NCBI RefSeq assembly: GCF_958979055.1 | Contig: NC_084891.1 | Coordinates: forward strand, 29,074,001 to 29,138,000 | Direction: 5' to 3' | Source of the DNA: Alnus glutinosa | Lineage: Eukaryota; Streptophyta; Magnoliopsida; Fagales; Betulaceae | Length of the DNA stretch: 64,000 bases | Shown here: piece after piece, positions 33,816-46,155 of the stretch | How the letters are laid out: each line of letters opens with the position of its first letter | Numbering within the stretch: the first letter of the stretch is position 1 | Notes under the pieces: model-generated | What the model was told of the DNA's origin: nothing | The model's input: only the letters and a program-made list of their open reading frames with translations | Databases searched by the model: none | Made by a program: the position numbers and the translations under genes

Positions 33816-35147
33816 TGCTTTGTTCAATCCCTTCTTCAAATCAGGCAGGTTAATTTCAAGGAGAGTTGTATTTGATGCCTCGGCCATTGCATCACTCAAG
33901 GCCAAAGCAACAAGCCCAAGCGTGCGTACAAAACCCAACAAGAGTTGAGGTTGTCTCGGCCTTGCTTTGGAAATGCATGATGGCTGCTTTCAAGGCCACT
34001 TCTGTTATCCATATGCCAACTTTTATCATCCATGCGGTGAATTTCCGTCGAAGAGCAATTCCACCATTCGCAGAATCTTCCATGGGAAATTAATTAGTTT
34101 GGCCAGCATTCGCATCATGCACGGTCGAGGAGATAAATTGTTGGCAGAATATATAGAAAATGTTGCACATGCAATTGCATCTTATTGATTGGTTTGTAAG
34201 TTGAGAGAAGCAATAACAAAAATCGATGGTGATTTTGTGAAAAGCCTACAAGGTGATGCGAGGTTTACCAAGCACTGTGAGCTTGTGAAGGAAATGGTTG
34301 GGGCATGCGCAATTGCAGCAAGTTCTAGTGGAATGAATTACATTGCGTTTACGAGTTCTTGGTGTAACTTCGGTCTCTATGACCTTGATTTTGGGTGGGG
34401 AAAGCCGACATGGGTAAGTTCCGTTGGCTCGAGCCGTAATTTAGAGGACGTACTCTCAAATGTGGTCCTGCTGATGGACACAAGATCCGGCGACGAAATA
34501 GATGCGTGGGTGTTGTTAGATAAAGAAGATATGGTTGTATTAGGACAAAACAAGGAACTCATTGCTTTCGCTTCCTTGGAACCTAGTCCCATAAACTAGA
34601 AAATATATAGTGATGTAGGCTTGATCATGCATGTTGATCAACAAATCTGTTTGAGTGTTAGAACAATATTATCTAAATGTTTAATTTTCATTTTTCCTAT
34701 ATTTAATATTGTAATGCCCTATTTAATATTGTAATGCCCCTATGACATATAAACACTAGCAAAGTGACTCTGCATATTTCTTGTATATCGCTTAGGGAAA
34801 AATGCAAAATCAGGTCTATGTGGTTTTAAAATGTTCTGAAAGTTTTTTGTGCTATACAAAATAACAAATTAATCTCCACTATCAAATTCTGTCAAAAAAC
34901 TTGATGGATTCTATTAATGTGTCACGTTAGATCCAATGAAATTATAACGAGTGTCACCTATAATAAAAAAAATATAAAATATATAACATTAAAACTAAAC
35001 ATTTTAAAAATATATATATTAAAAACTAAATATACAAAAATTTTGGGGGAGATAGGGCAATTTTTTGTAGTTTGGGGAGTATATTATATAGTTTAGAATA
35101 GACATTAACAATGAAATGATTGTTTGGAGTGAGCACTGACAGTGGCC

Positions 35148-35636
35148 CATAAGCATAAAATATTTTTTTGGTATCCCACGGATTTCTCACCCAGAACCAA
35201 GCGTCAAAGAAGCAATTTTATATTTTAATCTCAAAATTATACTAATAAACTTAGCAAGTCTTTCTTAATAATATCTTTGGTCCTCCTAAAGACTTGTTGA
35301 GCATCTAGTAGAATAAGAGACTTTTTGTGTCCATTTTTATAATGACATCGATAACTTCCCGCTATCAACCAAGCGGGCGGCTCAACATGTAAATTCGAAA
35401 GAAAAGAAGAAAAACTTTAAAAAATAAAAATAAAAATAAAAAAAGAAATATTTTTTTTAAAAAAAAAAAAACAAACGAAAAATAACTGAAAATTATAAAA
35501 CAAACGAAAAATAAAAACCAGTTTTTATTTTTATTTATTTTTTTGTATAAATTTTTGTTATTTTATAATTTTTTTAGTTTTTATTTTATTTTAATAATTT
35601 TATGAAGGATATTTTTGTCATTAGGGAGACACGACA
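35148..35636. other. Spacer of the inverted duplication
   Basis: About 490 bp with no counterpart in inverted orientation. The right half (35400-35636) is A/T-rich sequence of the TTTTTTGGTAGTTTGA palindromic family; the left half is unassigned. Confidence 0.6.
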
Positions 35637-36150
35637 TTGGCCACTGTCAATGTCTACTTCAAACTATCATCTCATTGTCAATATTCACTCCAAACTATAT
35701 AATATACTCTCCAAAATTCAAAAATTTGTCACTGTCTCCCTAACAAATTTTGTATATTTAGTTTTTAATATATATTTTTTAAAATTTTTAGTCTATATAT
35801 ATATTATTTTAAGTGACACATGTCGTAATTTCATTGGATCTAAAGTGGCATACTAATAGAATCCGTCAAGTTTTTGACGAAATTTGATAGTGAAGATTAA
35901 TTTGTTATTTTTGCATAACACAAGTAATTCTCAAAACATTTTAAAACCACATGGACCGATTTTGCATTTTTCCCCAAGCGATATATAAGAAATATGTGGG
36001 AGTCACTCTGCTATTGTTTATATGTCATAGGGGCATTACAATATTACATATAGGGAAAAGGAAAATTAAACATTTAGATAATATTGTTCTAACACTCGAA
36101 CAAATTTATTGATCAACATGCATGATCAAGCCTACATCGCTATATATTTT

Positions 36151-37515
36151 CTAGTTTATGGGACTAGTATCCAAGGAAGCGAAAGCAAGGAGTTCTTTGT
36201 CTTGTCCTAATACAATCATATCTTCTTTATCTAACATCACCCACGCTTCTATTCCATCACCGGATCTTGTGTCCATTAGCAGAACCAGACTTGGGAGCAC
36301 GGCCTCCGAATTGCCGTTCGAACCAACCAAACTTACCCATATCGGCTTTCCCCACCCAAAATCAATGTCATAGAGACCAAAGTTACACCAACTCGTAAAC
36401 GTAATGTAATTCATTCCACTAGAACTAGCCGCACTTGCGCATGCCCCAACCATTTCCTTCACAAGCTCACGGTGCTTGGCAAACCCCCCATCACCTTGTA
36501 GGCTTTTGACAAAATCACCATCGATTTTTGTTATTGCTTCTCTCAGCTTACAAACCATGTCCGGCAACTCTATCTCCTCGCCCGTGCATGATGCGAGTGC
36601 TGACCAAATTAAATTTCCCATGAAAGATTCTGCGAATGGTGGAATTGCTCTTCGACGGAAGTTCACCGGATGGATGATAAAAGTTGGCATATGGATACCA
36701 GAAGTGGCCTTGAAAGCAGCCATCATGCATTTCCAAAGCAGGGCCGAGACAACCTCAACTCTTGTTGGGTTTTGTACCCTTGGGCTTGTTGCTTTGGCCT
36801 TGAGTGATGCAATGGCCGAGGCATCAAACACAACTCTCCTTGAAATGAACCTGCCTGATTTGAAGAAGGGATTGAACAAAGCGGTGTAAGTGTTAGACTC
36901 TTCTCTAGAGTGTGCATCGTTTTGAATGAAAACTGATGGGGCGTCAAAATTAGGACATAATACAGCTTCACGGGCCTTGTGAGCCGTGGTAGCCCAACCT
37001 TTGAGAAAGACACTCATGCCAGTTCCATCAGCGATCATGTGGGAAACAAGGACCCCAATGGCAATACCGCCGCATGCAAAGGTGCTCGCTTGTATCATAG
37101 CAACATGATCTCCAGCGGTTAGCTCTTTCCCAAGGGCCTCTCCTCGAAGAAATTGGTAGAATAAAGCAGTGTTGGGTTGGTTGAGGCATTCAAGAAGATG
37201 ACAGTTTACACGGGCCTCTACATAGTAAACCCCCTCGTCATTACAATCGATGGAGATGGTGTCTTTGACTTTTCCAGCAAATGGGTAAAAGTGAGTTAAG
37301 GTTTCTGATAGGGATTGCTTTAGCAGTTGTGATCTTTGAGAGACAATATCAGCAACAGAATGGCCCGTGCTTTGATTCATGGGATAGAAGAGGATTATGG
37401 GAACATAGGCGGTAGGAATGAACTGGTCCAAGAAGGAGAGCTTGTGGGTTTTTAGGTTAGGGGGCGTTGGAGAAGAGGGTTTGATGTATTCTTTGGAAAT
37501 AATTTCCACCTCCAT
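36151..37515 (-). CDS. BAHD acyltransferase 6 (clade III), minus strand
   Basis: Intact 454-residue enzyme beginning MEVEIISKEYIKPSSPTP. The catalytic SHMIAD places His at 159 and Asp at 163, and DFGWG is at 385-389. The DTRSGDGIEAWV loop is canonical. It is clearly a different subgroup from BAHD1, 3 and 4: it has FIPTAYVPIILF where they have SSIYIPVILF, GEALGKEL before the AGDHVAM segment, and an extra residue after AREAV. Its closest relative in the window is pseudogene BAHD5, with which it faces tail to tail across the spacer, so read-through from either promoter would yield self-complementary RNA. No introns. Confidence 0.92.
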   Translation of the reverse strand: MEVEIISKEYIKPSSPTPPNLKTHKLSFLDQFIPTAYVPIILFYPMNQSTGHSVADIVSQRSQLLKQSLSETLTHFYPFAGKVKDTISIDCNDEGVYYVEARVNCHLLECLNQPNTALFYQFLRGEALGKELTAGDHVAMIQASTFACGGIAIGVLVSHMIADGTGMSVFLKGWATTAHKAREAVLCPNFDAPSVFIQNDAHSREESNTYTALFNPFFKSGRFISRRVVFDASAIASLKAKATSPRVQNPTRVEVVSALLWKCMMAAFKATSGIHMPTFIIHPVNFRRRAIPPFAESFMGNLIWSALASCTGEEIELPDMVCKLREAITKIDGDFVKSLQGDGGFAKHRELVKEMVGACASAASSSGMNYITFTSWCNFGLYDIDFGWGKPIWVSLVGSNGNSEAVLPSLVLLMDTRSGDGIEAWVMLDKEDMIVLGQDKELLAFASLDTSPIN

Positions 37516-37644
37516 TTCAGCCTTTCTACACTGGGATTTAGGAAGCTTACTCCGGCAAAAAAGAGCAAGTTTTTCTCAGGCGGGGCAAGTAACCTCAAGA
37601 TATATTCACAGAAAAGAGTTGAGGATTATTCAGTGATCCACAAG

Positions 37645-37654
37645 CATATATAAC
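37645..37654 (-). promoter_or_regulatory. BAHD6 TATA box
   Basis: On the minus strand GTTATATATG lies about 130 bp before the start codon, followed by CTGAATAATCCTCAACTCTTTT. The same arrangement precedes BAHD5 at about 31866. Confidence 0.5.
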
Positions 37655-37792
37655 CTCCAATTAAAACCCGGGGTCAACTCTCTTAATATTAATATATATA
37701 TATATATATACACCGGCCAATTCGATCGATCGAGCTAAGTCATCGAGCATATGGTTGTGATGAAGTCAATTATGACGGTGTCAACTCTCTTA

Positions 37793-37824
<32 letters not shown>

Positions 37825-39091
37825 TCACAATTAGTCATATGATTAAAATTTTCTCAAAACTTCCGAGCAGGTTACGTATTGGAGGACGTCACCTTTGTTT
37901 TCACTTGTACATTTTAAACTTGACTGGCCTAATCCATTATAAAGCGTCACGTGCAAATGACCAAATAAAAATAGCATGGCCTTTACTTGCGATTTTGTAG
38001 GTTAAAACTACATTTTTAATTAGAAAAAATTAATATAATTGATTAAATGGTTAAATTTATTCACTTTTATTAATTTAAATTTTTTGGATAAGTGGTAATT
38101 TAATATGGTATCAAAGCTGAAATCTTGAATTTGAACATTGTCTCCGTCAATTCACCCTCTATTTTAATTAAATATTTCACGTGTTGGGACTCACCTATTA
38201 AAAAATGACTTTGAGCCTACAAGTGAGGGTTAGTATTAAAGTAAGTGATTAAATTGTAGAAAATGTTTCGTTTGAAAGTATATTTTTAGAAAATGGTGCT
38301 TAAACACATATAAAAATTTACATTTGTAATTGCAAGTAAGGAAGTGTACGTGTTTTTAAAAACGCATATTTTGAAAATGCTATTTTTTAAATCACATATT
38401 TTGAAACCGTAAAACCAAATGGACTCTTATTTTCCTTAATGAGCTAGTTATCAAAATAGAAAACGCTTACAGTACTACAACTTTTATTATAATTCTCTTA
38501 AAAACTTACGAGGTTGTTTATTAATGGTAAAATAATCAAGCAACAAAATTTGACGTGTAAATTTTTTGCTAAGGGTATTACATCTTTTATTACTAATTGT
38601 TTTTTACAAGTTACGCAGCGGTGGTTAAATGATTAAACAAAAAACATGACTTACTATTTAAAAAAATTAGTGGCTGACTTGTCAACTTCAATCTCTTATT
38701 TGTTTTACCAATTATGGACTACCTCATCAGTTTGTATGAAACTTAATTAGTGATTAACGTGATAAGTACCACATGGACTACTACATCAGTTTGTAAGAAA
38801 TTTGTAGTAAAAAGTGAAATACCCTAAATAACACTATCAGAATTTTGTGTGAATCATCAAAGCCGAAGATTTTTGAATTCAAAGTGTTGCCATGTGCAAA
38901 TCATACCATATATTCCTATTTTGTTTGTTTGAGTGGAATATCTACTCCTCTTAATAAGGGAATAGCTATTCTGTGGGAATAACTATTCTATTAAATAATA
39001 TACGACCAAACAAAGGAATAGTCCGTAGGAATAACTATTCATTTTCATGGGTCTAATCCGCGAACCAAACGAGACCTAAGTGTAATTTTGA

Positions 39092-39266
39092 TTAGTAATG
39101 ATTTACTACTACCCATAAATACTACTTTTCACCACATTGTCTTTGTGGTAAGGTGATCCCCCACTTTATTTTATTTTTAAAATTCCAAAGGTAATGGGGG
39201 GGCCACCTTGCCACATAGGCAAGATGATGAAAAGTGGTATCAATGGATGGTAATGAATCATTACTC
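39092..39266. mobile_element. MITE, same family as 17323-17505
   Basis: The left arm AGTAATGATTTACTACTACCC and right arm GAATCATTACTC surround inner arms with TTTTCACCACATTGTC and CCACATAGGCAAG. It is more diverged than the other members. Confidence 0.72.
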
Positions 39267-39282
39267 AATTTTTGATATAAAT

Positions 39283-40280
39283 CATTGTTGATTCACAGGT
39301 TTGTGTAATCAAAGCACAATGTTGTATGCCTTTTTGTTCATAATATGTTGCCTTAGAAATTTTCCTTCAGAGGGGAAGAGGCCTCGTTTTCACAGTGAAG
39401 GGGGAGGGAGGCTTGACGCCTCCCTCCTCCCTAGTGTTTTTTTCCTCCTAGCCCTTCTGGCTATGGAGGCTTTTGTTCTCTCCTGGTTGTTCCAGGGGAG
39501 TTTTGTTCTCCCTGATTTTGTCTTCAGTGGAGCTGATCTCCTCCTAGTCCTCTGGGACTATGGAGCTTTTCTTTGGTTTGGTTTCTTTGTTTTTCCTTAA
39601 TTGTTATGGCAGAAAAGCTCATCTAGAGTTGGCTTTTGGGGAAGTTTTTCTTCTTGTGTCTCCGGCGTTCCAAGTCAGATCTACAGTTTGTTGCCGGTTT
39701 CTTCACGACACGCGCCCCTCCACTGGCCTCCCAGTCTTCTTCCGGTCCAGTCGCCGCCAACCACAGCCGTGTGGGTCCTCCTTGCTCGGCGCGTGCTTGC
39801 ACGCGTCAGGGTGGTTTCCGCCTTGGGTCGCGCGTGTGGGCCACGTTCTGCTTTTCCGTCTGTGTTCGGTGCTGTCCGGTGCTCTCTGGTGGTCGGTCGT
39901 GCAGGGATAACTCTGGGGATGGTGCGTGGCCTCCACACGCTGTCTCTCCGGCGTCGGAATTCCTCCCCGACGGTGGCTCTGTTGTTTTGAGTTTTTTCTG
40001 TGTTGTTTGTATATTCCCTTGTTGACTGTGTGTCTCACAGTGTGTCTTTGTAGTGGACAAATACTTACTGGACTTATTTGTAGTGGTGGTGCTTAAGGGT
40101 TGTTCATGTAATATTTGTGTATTGTTTAGACAACTGCTTTGTCAGATTTGTGTCTGACTTTGAATGTTGGGAACTTGGGGTGTCTTGTACCTCTCATTCT
40201 ATCTCTGTAATGCCTCTGAGCTTTTAGAAATGAAAGGAGCACATGCTTCTTTGTTCAAAAAAAATAAAAATAAAAAAATA
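39283..40280 (+). mobile_element. LINE-like 3' end with A-rich tail (tentative)
   Basis: A GC-richer block of ~1 kb that ends in TAGAAATGAAAGGAGCAC, TTTGTTC and an A-rich tail (AAAATAAAAATAAA type) at about 40257-40280, as seen in 5'-truncated plant LINEs. Open frames in several directions show no protein family I recognise. The target duplication is not resolved. Confidence 0.4.
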
Positions 40281-40715
40281 GGCGTATGCATAAAAGATTA
40301 CAAATTCCTACCCAATAATAATTACATGCATATATCTTTAGAATGACGAAAGATATTATTAATGTAATGCCCAATAAAATAAATAAAGAGTTAGCATATA
40401 TAAATTATATTTTTACATAAGATGCAATTAATATTAGATCGTAAGTGATGATATTTATATTATTAAAATAAACTGTGTTTTAGGTAAAGTAATGGAAATA
40501 GAATGATAAAATACTACTAATGAGTCATTGGGTAATAAATAATTAATTGTTTAGATAAAATGTAGTTAGATTAAATGTAAGGGTTAGATATCAATTAACA
40601 AATGATAGAATTAATATGTAGTAGGGTACCGCAGTAATTTATAAGAAATTAGACTTTAAAATAAAAGATAAAGGGATTAACTTCAATTCAGACTTGGCAG
40701 AAACCAAATGAAAAT
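40281..40715. other. AT-rich intergenic, no gene seen
   Basis: No supported feature. Confidence 0.4.
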
Positions 40716-41372
40716 ATGCAAAACACACACAAGCAAAACCTCCTTTTCTCAAATCAATCGACAAGCAAAGCTCTAAAGCCTCCAATTACTGTTCAGTCTG
40801 CAAAGCCCCTGCCGGACCGTCCCTGCCTCGCCGGAAGTCAGTTCCCCGGCAACCAGTCGACGACCCATAAACGGACGTCGCCTCCTGCTCCTCCGAACGT
40901 CGACCCAACCGTTTCTCGCTCAAGTACTGAATCCGAGTACAAACCAGTGGCCAATGCAGCAGCTGAATTAGCATGGATTCAATCTTTTCTTAGTGAACTT
41001 GGTGTTACTTCTCCACATCGACTAATTTTACATTGTGACAACATTGGTGCCACATATCTCACGTCTAATCCTCTCTGTCATGCACGAACAAAGCATATAG
41101 AGATTGATTATCATTTTGTTAGAGATATGGTTCCTAAAAAACTTCTTGATGTTTGCTTCATCTCTAGGAAAGATCAATTGGTTGATGTTCTCACCAAGCC
41201 TCTTCCTGTTGTTCGATTCGGGATGCTACGGTCCAACCTCAACGTGCATCCTCCCACGTCAAGTTTGAGGGGGCGTATTGGATCAGAATCCTATTTGGCT
41301 AAAGATAGTGCTATAGACTTGAATAATGATTCTTCTAAAGCTTTAGAGTTAAACAAAGACTCTTCTAGTTAG
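40716..41372 (+). mobile_element. Chimeric ORF: unknown leader fused to copia RNase H tail
   Basis: An open frame of 218 codons. The first ~63 residues (MQNTHKQNLLFSNQ, proline-rich to NVDP) match no family I know. From about 40905 it is copia RNase H and C-terminus (SRSSTESEYKPVA, LHCDNIGATYLTSN, HARTKHIEIDYHFVRD) in the same frame. The junction falls inside the SRSSTESEY region. It is related to 1010-1474 but keeps HIEID. Only half an RNase H is present, with the first acidic residue missing, so nuclease activity is not expected. Confidence 0.75.
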
Positions 41373-41580
41373 ACTTCTATTTAGATTAACTCTAGACTAG
41401 TTGTGAATGTAATCTACTAGGACTCTAGAGTTATATGTTCAGATTAGATAGATAGTTTGTTTTATGTAAAACACATCTAGGTATTATCTAGATGTCTCGG
41501 ATTCTTATATAAATACAACTACCGCCATACATGTTACGTATGCAGAATTACAAAACAATCTAAGTCTCTATAAACTGATT
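41267..41580 (+). repeat. Copia polypurine tract and 3' LTR-like sequence, second copy
   Basis: GAGGGGGCG at 41267-41275 and a TATATAAATA box near 41507, collinear with 1369-1690. Confidence 0.55.
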
Positions 41581-41804
41581 AAGGATTTTCAGGGAATAGC
41601 AGGTTTATTAAGTCTAAGGAAAATATTAATTTTTGTCAAATGTGGAACATAACTGGTTATGTTTTGGTTTGAATGTTCCTGTTTTCTTTGTTGTTTTGTG
41701 CCCTTGGTTTGTTTTTGTTTTCTAGCTAGGGCCTTGGCGTTTTGTTGGTCTATTTAGACCGATGATTACATTTTGTAGTTGTTTGGAATGAAAAGTGCTT
41801 ATTC

Positions 41805-41848
<44 letters not shown>

Positions 41849-43703
41849 CCGATTACCTTTTGGGCCATCTTATAATTAAAAAATTGCATGGGTTATTGGA
41901 GTCTTCGGGCATAATCCATGTGAAGTTTAGCTTTGGTGGAAAACAAACTTTAAAATCGAATTTCGTATTGAAATGAAATAAGTGATTTATGCGATATAAA
42001 GTGGTCTGGAAAGAATTTTTATGGCAAAGTAAAAAACTTTTGTTTTATAGTAAATTTTTATTTCATTTTGATAGTAATAAAAAAGTATTAATGTGATATG
42101 AAAAGTAAAAAAGGTTATAATGTTTTGAAGTTAATTTTTTTTTTTTTTTTTTTTTTTGGAGAATTGCAAAATAAAGAAATGGATTATTGAGTTGGTTATC
42201 AAACATACCCGTAGTTTAGTTCCTGGTGCGTTGTGATGATGGCATTTATGCACATGCATCTACCATATCCACTCCCTAAAACCACATGGGCCTGATGTAA
42301 ACAGACCCAAGAATTTAAAGATTTGCAAATGGCTAACGAGAGTCGAGAGTCCAACCACCTCAACATGGTTTATTCAATTAATGCGATGTCCTTCATATGT
42401 ATAGACGGCCAAAAATAAGTCAGCCCAATATAACATAGAGTCGGTCATATAATTTTTTTTGTAAGCATTACTTAATTATTTACTTTTCATTACAATGTCT
42501 AAGTTGGAAAGTTTTCTTTTAAAATGAGTTTAAGAAGAAAAAAATTAACCTAGTCGTAGGCAAAGTCCAAAAAGGCTACATCCTGTTTTTTTATTTTATT
42601 ATTATTTTATTTAATAATGTTTACAATACAAAACATTCTTATTTACAGGAGATTTGAGATAGGTGAAAATAAAGATAAATATGCATAACAAATCAAAATG
42701 ATTTAAATCTAATTACAATCAATCTTATAAAGCAATTATCCTTATACCTAGTATATATGGAACTATATAATATATTCTAACACTATTCACCGGATATTTA
42801 AAGTCGTTTTTAACAAACTAACGGGAGATTTCTCACACCATTCATGTTGCTGCATGAACATTGACTTCCTTTTCTTTTTCTCTTTTTTCTTTTTTTTCCT
42901 TTCTTTTTTGTTTTTGTTTTTGTTTTTGTTCTTTTTTTTTTTTTTTTGGTAAGTATGAACATAGACTTTGAGATACATGTAATTAATTCACATTTGTTTC
43001 GATTCTAAAGAGTGTCAATAACAAGAGAAGTTTTAAATAATTTTCTGTCTATCTTTATATATATATATATATATATCTACTCTGAAAGTCAAAAGTCATA
43101 GTAAACGCAACAAAGTTGCTGAGTAGTTGCAAACCTTGCTGACATTTCAAAGGCAGAACGGTACGTTGTTTGGCGTTTCTGTCTGCAGATCATCCATGCA
43201 CGTCGATTTCACATTCCAACGACTACCGTGTTCATGAAGATTTTGGGTGTTTACCGGTCAAACAAGAGAAGCATACAAAATTTGAAGGGAAAAGTACTAA
43301 TATCGTTAGCGTGGTCTCCAAATCATCATGATCGATGGGAATGGTGGAGACCGGATCATGCCATTCATCCATACATTCAGCATGAAAGCAATGTTGGCAT
43401 TCGGAAATAAGCTTTGGCGTCTTTTTCAGCCGGTACTCAGACAGGTACTATCATCAGGCTCTCACCGATAACGGTTTTCGATCAACAGGACTCTATAGTA
43501 CGGGCCATTTAGAGTACAATGATTTTTATATTATGTGTAAGAGTAAGCTACATAATACACTTTTAATTTATTTTATTGAGATGATGTGATTTTTATCTTA
43601 TTTGGCTGAAGTAATACTGTTTACAAACCTTTGAATTTCTTTGAGCATGATTCAAAAGTTGGTATGTACTGTCACATCAGCCTCGCGAAATGAGACCCGG
43701 TAT
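41581..43703 (+). repeat. Upstream block, copy C
   Basis: Collinear with copy A (1691-4077) but without the MITE at 3744, so it preserves its empty site near 43520. Short (TA)n runs lie at 41809-41844 and about 43058. At about 43703 it continues into a palindromic element in place of a BAHD promoter. The 60-codon frame recurs at 43228-43410. Confidence 0.8.
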
Positions 43704-44330
43704 AATATATAGCATTACTATGTGCGTTCTGTGTTCATTTTAAAAGATGACAATTGAAAACAATAAATTTAGGGTTAAATATTATTTAGCTCTATCAACT
43801 AACAATCATTTTTTTTATGAAGTACTACGAACTGACAAGTGTTATAATTTAACATTTCAAATTGTCAATTTGTTATTATTTAACCACATCTGTCAATTTT
43901 GACCGTTATGTTTGATGGAAAATCAAAATTGACCAAAATGTTCTGAAAATGCTCCCATTTTTACTATTGAAAAATCAAAATTACCCTTTAATATATTTAT
44001 TAATTAGTAAAAAAAACTTTTTTTTAGAAAAAAAAAAAAAAAAAGTAATCCCTTGGTATTCTTTCGTTTCTTTTTTTTTTTTTTTTAAAAAAAAAGAAGA
44101 AGTCTTTTTCTACTACTTAATAAATAAAAGAGGTCATTCTTGTTTTTCAATTGTCAAAATATTGACATTTTCGGAACACTTTAGTCGACTTTGATTTTTC
44201 ATCCAACATCAAAATTGACAAATATGGCTAAATAATAACATATTGATAGTTTAAAAGTCAAATCATGACACTTGTCAATTCATTGTAATTCATAAAAAAT
44301 ATTTAATCCATAAATTTAAGAATATTTTGA
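43704..44330. repeat. Palindromic element, also at 54741-55370
   Basis: Arms AATATTATTTAGCTCTATCA and CTACGAACTGACAAGTGT on the left pair with complements on the right. The centre holds poly-A and poly-T runs. The right arm is shortened here, but complete near 55300. MITE-like; the target duplication is not resolved. Confidence 0.55.
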
Positions 44331-45269
44331 TCTAACACAAACATTAAGATTCACAACCAGTACGTAGAGATGCGCGCGAAACATTGTGAAAAAATGTATT
44401 GATGAAGGGGACATATATAGATAAATGTGTAATAATTCTTATGATGCACAACCCGTTTTCCATGAGTTTATTAATTCATGTAAGAATCTAATTATGATGC
44501 ACGTACAACCCAAATAATTTTTAATATTTTCTACCTATAAATGTATACATTTGATATATAAAATACTACCATATATGGCTTATCTCACCTGTGCATGCGT
44601 CCATGAATATCAAATGTAAAAATGATTTACATTTTTCCCATTATTAATAAAAAAATAAAAAATAAAATGCCAGTCTTTAGTTGCAAAGGGCTATCCTGGT
44701 TGCACATGTTTTAATCTTTGGATCTTGAAGTAATGCTATACACTATATATTTTCATCGCACTAAATGTTACTACTACATGTTCCTTTTGTGTCTCTTCAA
44801 AATTAATGTGACTTTAAAAATTACCATTAAATTTGTAATGATTTTAAAAGTCACACCAACCAGTTTAGGGGGACATGCACAATGAGAACATGCATGTGGG
44901 TGACATTTAGAATTAATTACTGCACCCCTATCTTATATATTAGACTAATTGACACTGCCATATTAACCTAATAAGATGAGAGTAAGAAATGGACATAGTA
45001 TATATAGCATTATACTTGAACCTTGTAGGATGCCATGCATGCAGAAAGTTGAATTGAAGCTGCTGGCAATGACGACTGCATGTCCTGTGAACATTAAATT
45101 GGTTGCTCCTCCGATCCACTTTATGTTCTTACCTCTAGGCACTTAATTGACAAGGTTTGTGCAAACCCTCACATGGAGTTTATTAATTTGATGATTTATT
45201 TTTAACCATTTATACAATTGAGAGAAATTAATTTGGTTGTATCTAATCTGGATTTGGCTTAGTTGTGTG
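44331..45269. other. Intergenic, no gene seen
   Basis: AT-rich with no recognisable coding or repeat structure beyond a weak MITE-like stretch near 44730-44900. Confidence 0.4.
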
Positions 45270-45410
45270 CGGTAGGTTTTTTAAAACACTCACACTACAC
45301 AACAATGATATAACACCAAGGCACAATGGAGTGGGGTCTACACATGGATCCCACTCCATTGTGTATTGGTGTTGTGTTATTGTTGTGTAGTGTGAGTATA
45401 AGGATCACTT
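45270..45410. mobile_element. MITE, same family as 7824-7965
   Basis: Palindrome with arms CACTCACACTACACAACAAT and its complement, around AAGGCACAATGGAGTGG. It shares the TCCTTAxACTCACA edge with the inner element at 7824. Confidence 0.7.
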
Positions 45411-45424
45411 CCCATTGTTTTAAT

Positions 45425-46100
45425 GCCACGTTCTAGGCCTGTACAAATGGAGCAGTTACAATCGCTTTGTAACCGCTAACCGCATAACTACTTTTTAATG
45501 CGGTTATAAATAATCGCTAATCACTTAAGGTAGAGCGGTTAGCGGTTTTAGGGGTAGGGGTAAGCGGCTAATAACAACCGCTAGCCGCCTACCCTTATAT
45601 ATAAATCATATAAATATAAATATTTTTATTATATATATTTAATATATATAGTTCATCAAAATAAGACTTAAAATAATAAATAAAAAGAAAAAGAGAATAC
45701 ATTCTCAATCAGAAAAGGAATTAAAAAAAATAAAAAATAAAATCTGCATCGATTAGGAGGTTGTACAACACGAAATGGGTGTACCTTTGTATCACCACTT
45801 TGTGTTATATTTTGTTTTATTCTTGCCAAGTTGTTATAAGCTGCATGCTTTGGTTGGTTGAGATATGTTACATGCACATCACTTGTATATTTTTTGTATA
45901 TCACTTTTTTAAATCAACCATTGGATCTGTAGGACCCATGTGTAAATTTTTATGGGTCCTACAAATCCAATGGTTGATTTAAAAGAGTGATGTACAAAAG
46001 ATATATAAGTGATGTGCAAAAATCATTTCTCTGGTTGGTTATAGAACAAACGTCTGCTTGTAATCAAAAGATAGTCTATGTTTTGATCATTTGTTTCATT

Positions 46101-46155
<55 letters not shown>

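Larger units (their letters stand above)
32004..34599 (+). pseudogene. BAHD5 pseudogene (disrupted sister of BAHD6)
   Basis: Starts MEVEIIS, followed by a ~51-bp deletion, then a 0.62-kb insertion at 32045. Coding resumes with YVPIILLYPMNQ. A frameshift follows near 32815, HMIADG survives near 33056, and a second 0.6-kb insertion of the same repeat family in the opposite direction starts at 33208. After it come a frameshift near 33925, a stop just after ESSMGN (34090), and a ~57-bp insertion near 34130. The last 136 codons (34189-34599) are still open and keep DFGWGKPTW and DTRSGDE. It cannot give a full-length enzyme. It is tail to tail with BAHD6. Confidence 0.92.
29235..35147 (+). repeat. 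Inverted duplication, left arm (contains BAHD5 pseudogene)
   Basis: The reverse complement of 35637-38846 can be followed from the outer edge AAAATTCTGATAGTG (29235; partner at about 38846) through the flank, the BAHD copy and its 3' flank to the inner edge GACAGTGGCC (about 35147; partner about 35637). The left arm is longer because it holds extra insertions at 30125-31275, 32045-32668 and 33208-33815. Confidence 0.88.
35637..38846 (-). repeat. Inverted duplication, right arm (contains BAHD6)
   Basis: Reverse complement of 29235-35147 minus the left-arm insertions. Both arms share the BAHD promoter, the coding copy, the 3' flank, and the outer flank with its TGGTATCAAAGC-like repeat near 38106. 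Confidence 0.88.

Noticed and set aside
39301..40060. Cluster of 80-130 codon frames in all directions
   Set aside because: GC-rich composition raises chance frame length. No motif is recognisable, and the A-rich tail suggests a retroposed 3' end.
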